This document shows positions 1 through 10,532 of a DNA stretch of 64,000 nt, piece after piece. A model generated the notes under the pieces. That model searched no databases, had not been told where the DNA came from, and worked only from the letters and a program-made list of their open reading frames with translations. The stretch covers positions 36,661,058 through 36,725,057 of the forward strand of contig OX411543.1 of the NCBI GenBank assembly GCA_948146395.1, read 5' to 3'. How positions within the stretch are numbered: position 1 is the first letter of the stretch; the number at the start of each line of letters is the position of its first letter. The stretch comes from Fragum whitleyi. Lineage: Eukaryota > Mollusca > Bivalvia > Cardiida > Cardiidae. The position numbers and the translations under genes are program-made.

Positions 1-87
1 ATGAAAATCGATCATGTACGATTCGCACATTACTAAACTATACGCACTTATACGCGCCTATACGGCGTTTCGATTAGAACCTTCTCA

Positions 88-118
88 TGTGACCCGGAAA
101 AAGGAAACCATAGAGTTT
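88..118. repeat. Possible end fragment of family A MITE
   Basis: The stretch reads tgtgacccggaaaaaggaaa and then catagag. It resembles the outer end of family A (TGTGACCCGTCACGCGAAAAGGGACC) with an internal deletion. No second end is seen nearby, so it would be a solo fragment. Around it (1-624) I see no coding signal, only AT-rich DNA with tatacg words spaced 10 bp apart at 39, 49 and 59. Confidence 0.25.
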
Positions 119-624
119 GATTTTAACCATTCGCGTACCCTCAAAAACGTGCACCCTATACCCGAGTAGTCTACTTCTACGTGAACGCAGCCTTAGTAGT
201 AGGGTATGCGTATCGAGTGATAAAAGTTTATTTTATATGTTGGCATATATGTACGCTGAAAATTTTTGAACAAGCACAAATTTTGTTGGGCAACATACAA
301 GAACGTAATACAACGTACCTGAGACATACACGACTAAAGACTAATCGTCAAGCGAAGCGTGAATCATCGTCTGAGAACGCATACGTTTATGATTCAATCA
401 AGACGTTAGTGTCATACGTTAGAGTGTGGCAGCCCAATTAACGACCCCCGATTTCGTATTCTTTCAGCTTAATGTGACATAAAGCTCACGTTTTTATTTC
501 GACGCGAAAACAATTTCAGAGGGTAAGCCATAAGCATTTGATGTGTAACTAATTGACTAAGGGTCCAATAAAAATGTAAATATTGAACAATGCAGTCATT
601 GTATGATTTATTCAAATAGTATTA

Positions 625-874
625 TGTCACGCCAAATGGGGGCACTTGGAAATTCCGTAAAATAAATATCTCAACATTTGACTCGTTCCAGTCAATGAGG
701 TCAATGAGAACTCGCATTTCATCTTAGACAGGAAGGTAGAATGATTCCTCTAGATTCAGAAAATCGACAAAATGCGAAAAGTTAAGATCCATTTCATACT
801 ACGCTGTCCGCACAGTATGACAAAAGTCGACACTTTACGCAGTACCCAGTTGGTTCCTTTTGGTTTGACGGGCC
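625..874. mobile_element. Family A MITE, diverged copy
   Basis: The left end (tgtcacgccaaatggggg) and right end (ttccttttggtttgacgggc) are diverged forms of the family A inverted ends seen complete at 9327-9586. The interior keeps the same order: the AT-rich block, a 'tcaatgagaactcgcat' equivalent of the family's 'ccagaggtcgcat', then 'cgacactttacgcagtacccag'. It is about 250 bp, has no coding capacity, and looks old. Confidence 0.6.
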
Positions 875-1369
875 AATATAATTCTGTCGATCGTCCTTCC
901 GAAGTTTCTGCACCATAAAATTTCGCTTATCAAAAGCAAAAAAACGAATAAAACTTTTTATCGCATAGCTATCATTACATATAGAATATTAAGTGAATTA
1001 CATCGTCCTTGTTGATTTTAACAGTCCTAGAAAACTCACGATAAATAATCACATAGGCGTAGCTAGCATTTTGAAATTGATACGCACTCAGAAGGTGACC
1101 AACATAAAAAATATAGCATACAGGCGATTTGTGGACTCTTACATTAGATTATTGTCCTATATCCGCTCGCCTTTTCTATGATTTAAGCGTTAGTAGATGA
1201 CCAAAACATCGTAGCTACGACTTGAGTAAGCTGTTGTTTTGATGTTATGATCATTCATCAGCGACATTTTCGAGGATTTATTTCTATCACTCACTTGCGT
1301 AATGTACGTGATGGTAGTTACAGCCTTGGATCAAACAATAATGTAACAGACAACAATATTGAGAAATTG
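875..1369. other. AT-rich interval, nothing recognised
   Basis: I see no repeat match, RNA gene or convincing exon. The open frames present are short and of low-complexity composition. Confidence 0.5.
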
Positions 1370-1660
1370 ACATTGACTTCGATCAAACCATTCAAACGCT
1401 CACCCAGAGCTTCATTCGTGGTATTCAAAAAGTTTACTCAAATCAGTCGAAAACGTTTCGATTTCGTTCAATTATTTTGAAATCGGTCAAAACGATCAGA
1501 ATCTTTTTCGAATTGGTTGAATTATGTCATTATTTTATTCCCTGGTGTAGATTTTAAAGCATCGCTTCTCACACTCACTTTCCAAAACCATTCAATTTGT
1601 CAATTACACAATGATGTTATTAAATCATGCCATGTATTTCGTAGAAAGCCGTGACAAACT
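1370..1660. repeat. Family M dispersed repeat, decayed copy
   Basis: Read on the minus strand, the segment ending near 1614 gives 'catcattgtgtaattgac' followed by a gaatggttttgg-like block. The same order opens the repeats at 45328 and 49820. The rest is rich in 'ttcaatcgattcaaa'-like words, as in the copy near 14932-15340. Neither end is defined. Confidence 0.4.
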
Positions 1661-1950
1661 TTGAAAATTTGAAATAATTACTAGAACCTACGAAAATATC
1701 GCAAGGGACCGATGCTCGATTGTATCGATGTTCAACCATTTAAAAATTCGAGATTTAAACAAATAAAGACGGTTTGGAAAACAGTTTCTTCAATGAAAAA
1801 AATGTTGATTATTAAAATCTTGTTTGCAAGTTCATTAACTTGGTGTTCACTGCACCATTCAATTTGGAATGGTCTTAACATAGTTTTTACGTCTGGTAAT
1901 GAATTAAAGTGACACAGCAAATAAAACCATTCAGAGTTGGTGGACTCCGA

Positions 1951-2194
1951 GGTCCTGTTTTACTAAACATCTTACGATCATTTTTTGCGTAAGACAAAAA
2001 TTAAAGTTGCTTCTACAGTAGTAAGAGAATTTGGAATTTTGCAGTGCATCATAACATTGGAATCGTCTTCTAAAGACGATTCCATTGAGATATTGCAAAG
2101 CTGGTTTTAAATTAAAAAAAAAAACACCAGGTACGATTTGTGAGCTTGACTTACGATTAATTTTTTCGTAAGAAGTTTTGTAAAACGGACCCCG
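1951..2194. mobile_element. Family B palindromic MITE
   Basis: A ~244 bp element with inverted ends: the left starts ggtcctgttttactaaac and the right, reverse-complemented, starts ggggtccgttttacaaaac. Inside are a second pair of arms (tcttacgatca against ttacgattaa) and a central palindrome, aatcgtcttctaaagacgatt-like, near 2060-2085. The same layout occurs twice in tandem at 61022-61507. No ORF. This is a non-autonomous DNA transposon by structure; the transposase superfamily cannot be told. Confidence 0.75.
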
Positions 2195-3060
2195 GTAGTA
2201 AATATCATAGACCAGTTCTGTTTTGGTTCTCTTAATTCTGAATGGCAAATGTTTACATATTTTGAAAACTGAATTCAAAGACGTAAGACTATGACATAAA
2301 AAGATGAAGCGTGTAAACATGTTCCTCCCCTGATAAATAAAAGGAAAGATCTGAAATTGTATCGAAATCGTTTAAAAGATATTTGAGCCTGTGCGTGAAA
2401 TTTCCAACAATTTCATGTGTGTGTGATGAAATGGCGTTGAGTAGCATGGATACTCACGCAGTGCATTAAAATCAATTTTGGGTTGTGAATATCTAAACTT
2501 AAGGTCCTAAACCATCTATTGAGCGCATAGTGAATACTCTGATCTGACTGTGCGACCGCATAACCTGATCTGAGTCTCAATGTTGCGCATGTGAAAATGT
2601 TGGAAATGTCACGCACAGGCTCATTTAAACATACCTTTTAAAAAAACCAATACACCTTGATGACAAAGAGAAATTTTCGAATACAAAATTTGTTTGTATC
2701 TGCACACTGTATAAAATATATGTATTATTAGCCTCTTCTTTTTGAAACATAATGAAAACACAAAGACAAATAATTGCATATAGTATATTTCTATTCTAAA
2801 GACTTTCTGAATGAGCACAATAAACACCATAACAGTAATGATGATAAAATTGCTGATTATGCTGTTGATAATGACTTACCAAACCTCGCTAATGAATACT
2901 GTCGGTACAAATTTGTCATCTTACAAAAAATGAAGATAAGCAGCAAAACTTGTCCACAACAACCCAACCAACTGCAATCGTTTCATGAATAAACGCTCTG
3001 AATTTATTTGTTAGGTACCAATAACTGAGAGTGTGTATCACAATTTTGTTTAGAATTTAT
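2195..3060. other. AT-rich interval, nothing recognised
   Basis: Short overlapping frames only. I found no family match or repeat partner elsewhere in the window. Confidence 0.45.

Positions 3061-3062
<2 letters not shown>

Positions 3063-3133
<71 letters not shown>
3063..3133. repeat. (AAT)n microsatellite
   Basis: About 24 uninterrupted ataata trinucleotide units. It lies just downstream (minus-strand sense) of the decayed DIRS reverse transcriptase and may mark where that element is truncated. Confidence 0.95.
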
Positions 3134-3135
<2 letters not shown>

Positions 3136-3364
3136 TATTTTATTTATTTATAGAAGGTAAAACATTAAGACATCATTTTCAAACAAAAATAGCCTAAAAA
3201 GTGTCTTTTTTACAATGTTGCCTTCTCTCCCGCAAATACAATTAATCTAACTATTTTATTTTATTTTCTGACTCAATCTCACTATCTGACAACCAAACTA
3301 TATACATATCTGTCTTCCTCTCTCTTTCTCTCTCTCACACACATTCTCATGTTATTTGGAACAC

Positions 3365-3912
3365 TTATATTGCAAATAAAAAATTCAAGATAACACAAAC
3401 AATGAGATAAAATTCAGTATGGCCTATAAGTAAGCTATCATCAATAAAGCCACTACTGAGATAACCCTTATTTCTTAAATTTGAGTAAACTGGCTTCATA
3501 AGTTTTGTGAACAACCTCGGTCCCGGACCAACACCATTGGGCATAACTAAATACTGATAAACCTGAATTCTATGTGAAAAACAGAAGAATAGTCTTTGTT
3601 CTTTAGCTATAGGAATAGAGTAATATGCCTTTGATTTAATGTCAATAGAGGCAAAATAATTACTCTCCGTTATTAAATTCAAAGCATTTTCAAAATGTTC
3701 CTTTTTAAAGTGTTCATAAAGTAGATATTCATTGAGCTTTTTAAATTCACTATCGTCCGGTATTCGCCATTCTTTTTAGATCTAAGAAATGTAGGTGAAA
3801 GAAACAATGTTTCATTGTAATTAACAGGTGTGATTACCCTGTCTAACAACAACAACTTATGTACTTCATTATCCATTATATTTAACTCTTGTTGGTTAAA
3901 AGACCTTTGAGA
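3365..3912 (-). pseudogene. DIRS-type reverse transcriptase fragment (pol, N-terminal part)
   Basis: Minus-strand frames encode part of a DIRS-group reverse transcriptase. Visible in order are IMDNEVHKLL, LSPTFLRSKKNGEYR, NLITESNYFASIDIKS, LVMPNGVGPGPRLFTKLMKP and the catalytic box SGFIDDS. The FIDD form of the active site and the APRLFTKL-like motif are typical of DIRS elements rather than Ty3 or Ty1. The frame is open back to about 3912, where it meets the family H insertion. It has a frameshift near 3740 (two overlapping frames join there), and similarity ends soon after the FIDDS box at about 3365. No RNase H, tyrosine recombinase or methyltransferase-like domain is seen downstream, so the element is 3'-truncated and dead. 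The gag-like ORF of the same element lies upstream at 4391-5490. Confidence 0.85.
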
Positions 3913-3913
3913 A

Positions 3914-4231
3914 ATATATAATACGTACTTAGTGTATTATATGAAAAAAAATATCTAACGAGGTTGGGAGAATTGGAAATTGTCGAGGCTCTGCCGAGAC
4001 AATTATCAATTCTCACAACCGAGTTTGATATTTTTTTCATACAATACACTAAGAACGTATTATATTTATCTTATAACCTCTATTTGTCTTGTTTTCGTCG
4101 TTGTTTCTAACTGAAATGCAAGTTTCTAAAAACAATCACATTACATCATGTTCTAAAAATAACTATGTGATATCATAAAAAATATCATACGGGATGTTAT
4201 CACACAGATATTTGTACAGTTATAAGATAAA
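3914..4231. mobile_element. Family H insertion inside the DIRS element
   Basis: About 318 bp separating two in-register parts of the DIRS pol region. It has two modules. A palindrome at 3917-4066 has arms gtacttagtgtattatatga and its complement, with a centre around ggctctgccgagac. A segment at 4068-4231 is bounded by ttatcttataac and gttataagataa. The same two modules, in the same relation, recur in opposite orientation at 43722-44035, so H moves as one unit. No ORF is present. Confidence 0.8.
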
Positions 4232-4390
4232 ATTGTTTCTGGGATAGAAGTTCTTGCATATCAAAATCAAAACAACAATTCTCAACAATTTGAAGAATTT
4301 TTGGATCATTTGTAATATGTTACCATTTTTCGATAAAAAGTTTTAGTCTACCACCTTCAAATTTAGTATTTCTATTGGTACTCACTTTAT
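4232..4390 (-). pseudogene. DIRS pol N-terminal linker, upstream of the H insertion
   Basis: Just beyond the H insertion the minus strand again reads as DIRS pol, with NTKFEGGRLKLFIEKW near 4330-4375 followed by ITNDPKILQIVE after one stop. A GGRL-x-F box upstream of the reverse transcriptase is usual in DIRS pol ORFs. The fragment ends at H, and the reading picks up on the other side at 3912, so H interrupts the ORF. It has at least one internal stop and is a pseudogene. Confidence 0.7.
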
Positions 4391-5155
4391 TTAGTTCTTG
4401 TACATTCCACTAGCTCCCCTCCTTGGGAAGTTTTTTAGAGCCTGATAACCACCAGTCTGATAGCCACTAGTACCAGTATCTGTAGAGGTTCTGACAAAAC
4501 TACAACCTCGACTCCCGGATGGCCTGCTTCAAAAAGCAATCCCACGACCACGACCCATATGTTCTGTGTAGGATGGCCGAATCTTGTTGCCTATTTTGGC
4601 ACCCTCATCTTTATCCTTAATAGTTTGAGACAAATCATCTCCGAACAGCTGAGTTGTAATGGGTACTGAGGGATTACACAAGTGATTGTATTCCTTAATA
4701 TCTGGCTTTAAAACTTCTCTTCGTCCCAGATTAATCAACCGATTGGAGTGTCCAAATAGAGATAAGGCATCCTTGCACTTTTCTATCATCGGTGTGACTT
4801 TTCCACTGTCTTGAAGTGACGACTCCAATTTTACTAAGTCGTCAGCGAGGCGAGCCAATACAATTGAACCCTTAATCAATGCCGTTTCAGCATTTTGAAA
4901 ACGTTTGTTTATGAATTTTGAGTTGGTACTAATAATGTCCCAAATAACTCTATTCACTTTCACTGTGCAGAGAGCTTTACAGTTCCCAGGGCGTGGAATG
5001 TTATCATCCTTTACCATAAACTGATATTGTTCATCTTCCATGCGCTCTCTGAAAGATTCATTTAGATTATGTACAAGGCAAGATTCAATGTCCTCTCCAG
5101 TAACCTCAAGCCCCCCTGGCTCTCTTTGCCATACTAGCAAAAGGGCTATCATCAA
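4391..5155 (-). pseudogene. DIRS ORF1 (gag-like) C-terminal two-thirds
   Basis: The minus-strand frame 4529-5155 (about 208 codons) carries motifs of DIRS ORF1 proteins: DDNIPRPGNCKALCTVKVN, VIWDIIST, RFQNAETALIKG, DALSLFGHSN, RRREVLKPDI-like and TTQLFGDDLSQTIK. An in-frame TGA lies at 4529-4531. Beyond it the same frame continues to 4391 as a Gly/Arg/Ser/Tyr-rich tail (TGTSGYQTGGYQ, then RRGASGMYKN), the usual basic, nucleic-acid-binding end of this protein. The premature stop and a frameshift to the N-terminal part at 5200-5490 mark it as decayed. By family knowledge it would coat element RNA in particles. The pol fragment follows directly downstream. Confidence 0.8.
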
Positions 5156-5199
5156 ATTTTCTCTTATTTGTCTCTGCCTGGCTTGGATTTTCGGTCAAT

Positions 5200-5490
5200 T
5201 CACCTTCCTATAATTATAACTCTCGTCATAGTTATAACAATCCTCATTTTGGTTATAGTCAACATGTTGACTGTAATCATATCCTCAAAAGCCTTAATAC
5301 GAACCATAAGCGAGTCCACTTTGCGATCGTACGACTTTTGCTCCGACTGAATTTCTCTAAGAGTATTCAATATTCCATCATCCCTAGTGTTACTGGGTGG
5401 AGGAATTGCCGACGAGCTCTTGACAGTCGCCGCTGTGCTTGATTTTTTCGGCTTGGCCGAGCCCTCCGAATTGTCTTTTTTATCCGCCAT
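5200..5490 (-). pseudogene. DIRS ORF1 N-terminal part
   Basis: A 96-codon frame starting MADKKDNSEGSAKPKK. It has a Lys/Ser-rich, low-complexity head (residues 1-35) and then a helical stretch (ILNTLREIQSEQKSYDRKVD, about residues 40-70) likely to form a coiled coil. The end (residues 72-96, repeated ITMTRVIII-like) is translated from a gttata/gactataa-rich segment and is probably out of frame. It precedes the main ORF1 block in a different frame, so I read it as the true N-terminus separated by a frameshift near 5200. The start is chosen because it is the first ATG of the longest frame and is followed by the charged N-terminus usual for this ORF. Confidence 0.6.
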
Positions 5491-5796
5491 CGAAAACCAC
5501 GTGATGGAGAGTCGGATAATCTATTTCAGTCGAAACAAACTGAAAGCTGTGTTAAAATTCTTTCCGGTGGCCGATAAAGACACATCGGATGCTAAAGTTC
5601 GATGGCCAAATAACGACACCTCGAAACAAGAAAGAAATTTGGATAAAACTCCGTAAAACGACTGCGCGATTTTCAACGTGTTGAAACATCCGCCATAACG
5701 GAAGCCACTGAATGCGCATGCGCGGGCTACATATAGAGTGAAACGTAAACTTCAATGTCATTGGCGTTTTTTTTAACTAATCAGCAAAGATAAACT
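5491..5796. other. Probable 5' leader of the DIRS element
   Basis: About 300 bp of higher GC than the surroundings, lying directly upstream of the ORF1 start on the minus strand. It contains gcatgcgcgggc near 5718. No repeat partner or split direct repeat can be identified in the window, so assignment to the element rests on position. Confidence 0.35.
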
Positions 5797-5967
<171 letters not shown>

Positions 5968-6310
5968 GCCAGGTAAGTGTTAAAATACAGTTTTCAAATG
6001 CTTACAGTCATTTTGCTCGAAACCATCTATAATGTTCGAACCATGCGTCAAAGCGAAGAGGCATAAAATCTCGTGTCTCAAATTCAAACTACTTGTTGTA
6101 AAAGAATATAGCAACAACTGTTAGTTGGTTATTAACCAAATATTTTACCGTTAGGAAATGATAGTAAAACAAAGTCAACCAGTCTCCAAAGCGACTCTAC
6201 AGTGCCTCGACCAAGTGCTAGCAAGTGATGTCACCTTTAATCATTGACTTTCGTATATGTTTCTACGATTTTTTCCATTGACGTTGTGTGCTGTAAATAA
6301 AAACATTTGA

Positions 6311-6315
<5 letters not shown>

Positions 6316-6355
<40 letters not shown>
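6316..6355. repeat. (AAT)n microsatellite flanking a pearl-like element
   Basis: About 13 ATA units immediately before the element at 6356. A similar (AAT)n tract follows its other end at 7243-7290, so the element is flanked by the same trinucleotide on both sides. Confidence 0.9.
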
Positions 6356-6356
<1 letters not shown>

Positions 6357-7242
6357 TAGAACTGTCGCAGAGCGGACTTATACCCCCCACCAGCACTTTG
6401 TCAAAATGTAAGTGCTTTAAGTGCAAGATGTGTTTGTAACAAATATTGAGGTCATATACAGCAATTGCATTTAGTTTCATGATTCTAGATCCCTTGGTTC
6501 TTGAATTAGTCCGGAAACGAAAACTGAACAAAAATTTAATGTGACCTTGACCTTTGACCTATGTGACCTAAAAACAATAGGGTACTTCCTTGAGTCATAA
6601 GTAACATTTACATAGAGTTTCATGATTCTAGGTCGCTTGGTTCTCGATTTAGAGTCCGGAAACGAAAATTGAACAAAATTTACTGTGACAAGTTGACCTT
6701 TCACCTATTTCGCCCAAAACAAGAAAATTGCAGGTGCACAACTTCATATGATAGGATTAATTACCAAATTTGGTTACTCCCCTTATGGTTACTGAGTTTT
6801 GCAATTTTAAATTTTGACTACTCCCCCCCCCCCCTTCCATAAAAAGTTCAAAATGGCATAACTCTAAAACTAATAACTGGATCAGGATGAAAATTGCAGG
6901 TGCACAACTTCATATGATGGAAAACATCGTGATAAAATTTCAGCAAAATTGATCCAAAACTGTGGGAGGAGAAGAGGACACAAAATTAGAAAAATGTACC
7001 CCCTCCTTCAAAAGTTCAAAGTGGCATAACTCTCAAACTAATGACCGGATCTGGATGAAAATTGCAGGCGCACAACTTCATATGATAGGAAACAACCTGA
7101 TAAAATTTCAGCAAAATTGGTCCAAAACTGTGGGAGGAGAAGAGGACACAAAATTATGTCTACGGACGGACGGACGGACAGACGGACGGACGGACGGACA
7201 ACCTGATTCCAGTATACCCCCCCATAACTTCGTTGTGGGGGG
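6356..7242 (+). mobile_element. Pearl/CvA-like non-autonomous element with core repeats and (GACG)n
   Basis: The unit begins near cgcagagcggacttatacc and ends with cataacttcgttgtgggggg before (AAT)n. Two 143 bp-spaced blocks (catgattctaggtcgcttgg-like at 6478 and 6621) are followed by core repeats spaced 166 and 168 bp (tgaaaattgcaggtgcacaa at about 6724, 6890, 7058). A (GACG)n microsatellite follows at about 7167-7200. The first block contains tgaccttgacctttgacct. Core repeats of ~160 bp followed by a tetranucleotide microsatellite are the hallmark of mollusc pearl/CvA-type (Helentron-related) elements. The apparent frame at 6962-7372 is a by-product of the repeat and is not a gene. Confidence 0.65.
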
Positions 7243-7290
7243 TATAATAATAATAATAATAATTATAATAATTATAATAATAATAATAAA
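7243..7290. repeat. (AAT)n microsatellite, imperfect
   Basis: taataataataat interrupted by ataattataat, ending in a short A run. It flanks the pearl-like element on its right side. Confidence 0.85.
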
Positions 7291-8067
7291 AAAAAATTAC
7301 GTGTCAATAGTCGATATAATTTCAAAACCTTTCAACTACAGATTATTCATTCATCAGTTATTTAAATTTTGAATTAGGGCGACTTCAGCAGTATTCTTAT
7401 TATAATTCAAATTATGCAGAGACATGACGTCTGATGATGCTAATCAATTTTAATTAATTGTGTGTCAGTATTTGATTAACAAAAAATTAATATAAGCTGA
7501 TTATATAAACCTGTATCTGGTACGTTATCTCAAACATTAAGCAAATTTGCATGAAAAATATGTAAATAAATCTTAGATGAAATCAACATCTATTTCAATG
7601 GTTGAGAGTAAAATACACAAAAAAGATCCACCCTTAAAAATAATAATAATGATGATAAAAACCTTTTATTAGAATTAGATTTAATGGACATTTCGCCGTG
7701 AGATTCCCCTATCCCAGCATGCGCTCTTTTTCGACCATTCATATTTTTGGACGTATTCTTTCGCCTTAAAGTATTTTACAATTTACAAATTGTAAGAAAT
7801 AACCAATTTTTGTTCCTAGAGCACTAAAAAAGTAAAAGTTTATTCAAAAAGATATGCTGCTGCCGTACTCTTTTTTTGATCAGCTATTTAAAGAAAATCT
7901 ATTGTTGCTGGACAGGCATCATGTAAATTCCTTTTGAATATGCTAAGTAAAATGGAAATGTTTTCTCGATTTTTTTAGTCTGTTTCAAAAGTGTGTTGTA
8001 TGTAATTTTGATGTAGGTGAAAATTACCATGATACTTTTTTATTGGAGACTGTTTTTAGACCTATCT
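7291..8067. other. AT-rich interval, nothing recognised
   Basis: No repeat partner, RNA gene or coding signal seen. Confidence 0.45.
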
Positions 8068-8310
8068 GGGCCCGAGTTATTAAAGTTTTCTGAGGCTCAG
8101 GCTCAATTTTCACAAAATTTTGAATTAAAATAAATGTATGAAAATAAAACATAATATTAATAAGTTGTTATTTATAACAACTTATTAATATCATCTGTTA
8201 TGTTAATACATTAAATGAGTAATAAAACAGAATCACGGCTGTAATGTCAAATTGGAATTTGAGAAAATTTTGAATTGAGCCTGAGAAAAGTTTTGTAACC
8301 TCGGGCCCTG
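8068..8310. mobile_element. Family I palindromic element
   Basis: Ends are inverted: the left reads gggcccgagttattaaagtt and the right, reverse-complemented, gggcccgaggttacaaaact. Further in, the arms include ctcaggctcaattt and its complement. The centre is a perfect palindrome, ataagttgttat-(tt)-ataacaacttat, near 8161-8186. A second copy lies at 52302-52567. No ORF. Confidence 0.75.
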
Positions 8311-8375
8311 GTCAGTGTATGTACACACTAATATTACACTTTGTCACTTAATTATGTTATAAATATCACAATCAA

Positions 8376-8652
8376 GGGCCAACTTATTTTTCGCCCGAAA
8401 GGGTCCCGATTTTGATGTTTTTCAGCCGAGCCACAATTAGAAACCAGCTCCTGTGTTCCGGCTGACAAGATGATACAAAGCGTTTACAAATTATACCCGT
8501 TTTTGCAAGCATGTGCACACACAAAGCGGGGTACAATTAGAAAAAGGTTTGTAGCATCTTGTCAACCGGAACACAGGGGCTGGTTTCTAATTGTGGCCCG
8601 GCTGAAAAACAACCAAATCGGGCCCCGCCCGGGGGAGAAATAAGATGGCCCA
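8376..8652. mobile_element. 277 bp near-perfect palindrome carrying a family C core
   Basis: The outer arms match over at least 100 bp. Left: gggccaacttatttttcgcc…cagccgagccacaattagaaa. Right, reverse-complemented: gggccatcttatttctcccc…cagccgggccacaattagaaa. The arms continue into cctgtgttccggctgacaag and its counterpart cctgtgttccggttgacaag. The centre keeps a family C-like segment (gcaagcatgtgcacacacaaagcggggtac). The whole would extrude as one long hairpin. No ORF. Confidence 0.8.
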
Positions 8653-8719
8653 AGGTTATGCTGCTTACACTGTTGCTCACAAAGATAAGTTGTATTGTTG
8701 TGGTGTGCATGCTCAAATT

Positions 8720-8890
8720 TTATAGCTCAAGGTGCCGAGCCCAGTTTCCTCATCGGTAACGTATATGGCTGTCAAACCTTTGGTCTTCAGTTCGAATCCT
8801 TGCCCATCCGATTTTTGACGAAAGTCAACCTGAGGTGTGGGAAACACCGGAAAATCATGGGTAGGTACACCAGCCCCAGAGATATTACAG
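8720..8890 (+). repeat. tRNA-derived SINE-like sequence
   Basis: The segment has a tRNA-like layout: an A-box-like catcggtaacg near 8750 and, about 40 bp later, a good B box (cagttcgaatcct, near 8790). This is followed by a non-tRNA body (caacctgaggtgtgggaaac, then catgggtaggtacaccagcc). The body is unlike family E, so this would be a different SINE. No poly(A) tail or target-site duplication is visible. Confidence 0.5.
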
Positions 8891-9326
8891 CAATAATGTT
8901 GAAAGTGTGTCAAATCCCATACAAATAAACAGATCATAGCATAAGGTGCTCGAATATGTGAGACTACAGGCTATAATACGCCACGCACTTTTAGACACTG
9001 ATGATTTCTCAGGCTCACCTAATTCATTCCAAATAAGTGATAGGAATAAAAAAAAGACATTTTCTTGCAGAATTACAATTGCATATTGACTCAAAAAATG
9101 ATCGAAACAATGTGCATAATACCTTTCGAAGATCGTCAGAAAATCGTTTTAATTTCAATAAATTGCGTGTCCGTTTATTAGATTGATTTCATAATTTTGT
9201 ATAAAATTCCTCATTACGTAATGTGCCATTATAACTTATCAATCTTACGATAGAAATCGTCACGAGTCCCTGAATAGCTACAGAGATAGTGACAGCTTTC
9301 GGTCACTCTCCCTGCGTATTCATAAA

Positions 9327-9586
9327 TGTGACCCGTCACGCGAAAAGGGACCATCTGGGAACTCTTTAAAATCAAAATTTGAAAAAGAGATTGGGTCTAG
9401 TTCAGTTCAACCAGAGGTCGCATTTTATTTTTTTTCACAGGATGGTAAATTGATTATTCGAGACTCAGACAATTAGTTAAATTTGAAAAGCAACTACCCT
9501 AGTCAGTCTGCGCAGTCCGCGCAGTCTGACTGGGATCGAAACTTTGCGCCCTGCCCAGGTGGTCCCTTTTCGCGTGACGGGTCACA
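9327..9586. mobile_element. Family A MITE, complete reference copy
   Basis: 260 bp with ends that are inverted over about 30 bp: TGTGACCCGTCACGCGAAAA on the left, and the complement of cttttcgcgtgacgggtcac on the right. The outermost ends are themselves palindromic (gtgacccgtcac). The interior is AT-rich with a cagtctgcgcagtccgcgca block at about 9505-9530. There is no ORF. Other copies or fragments lie at 625, 12531, 17489, 26577, 29803, 37131, 43163, 47262, 48097, 53102 and 60996/61508. It is the most numerous family here by copy count. The superfamily is unknown. Confidence 0.85.
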
Positions 9587-9737
9587 AACATGTGTTTGAA
9601 TATAAGATTGTGAATTTCATACGTCATAGTGAAAATCAAAGAACTGAAAATACTGAAGTATGACGTTTCTGGTGACATTAAGGTGAAAAGAATCAGCCGA
9701 ATAGAAAGTATGTACAATGTAAAAATTGAATCTTTAA

Positions 9738-9815
9738 GATTCTGACCTTGAGAAATGATCTATCTGATGACCTTGATTTTGAATCAAACAGAAATGTATT
9801 GTCAGAAAAAATGCA
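9738..9815 (+). repeat. Fragment of a TGACCTTGA-containing core repeat
   Basis: The order ctgaccttgagaaatgat, then gatgaccttga, then aacagaaa and ttgtcag follows the monomer of the 19226-19871 array. It is a single partial monomer stranded outside any array. Confidence 0.55.
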
Positions 9816-10532
9816 CACGTAAATAATGATTACTTTATATTTGATTAAAAAAAATAGGGTCGCTTTAAGTTTTTTTGTAGAAAAACAGACAGCTAACGTA
9901 AAGCTAACAAATTTAGGTCCAACTTTTCTTTGATGCGTTTAATACGTATTTTCAAATAGTTTCTGGTTAATGGCACTGATTTGATACTCATTATGAAATT
10001 TCATAGATTATGAACATTTGACTATGAGAAATAAGAAAAAAAAAACTATTTGTTTCATTACGACCAATTTTCCGTGACGAGGCTTCAAATTCGAGAAACG
10101 TGAATAATACATCTGCATTTTATCATAGCGAGTTCACATGAAACGTTTCATTAAATTTCGCTAAGAAAAACGCTAAGACGTAGAATTGTTCACCAGAAAT
10201 TATTGCGGCGATTTTCCACCAAAATCAATCGTGACAGTTTGTAATAAGATCCCCGTCTGGTAAAGTCAATGACTAAACAATTTTATAATATGACCTACGT
10301 CGCGGGAGTGAAATAACCCCGTTGAATATTTTTGATATTACACGGGTGTTATTTCACTAGTGGAATAACTATGCAAATGAGCTCAGAGCGGATAGCAACG
10401 CTATTTTGTAACCGCGAAAATGACGCCATAATGTATATATTGTAACGTCAGTTTAAAAAGTTTCGCGGAAAATTGAAATGTCGAATTTCAAGAATTTTGA
10501 CGATTTTTCGCGAAAATTCGGGTCATATTATA

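Noticed and set aside
8740..8805. A functional tRNA gene
   Set aside because: A and B boxes are present but no acceptor-stem pairing is seen; SINE head more likely.
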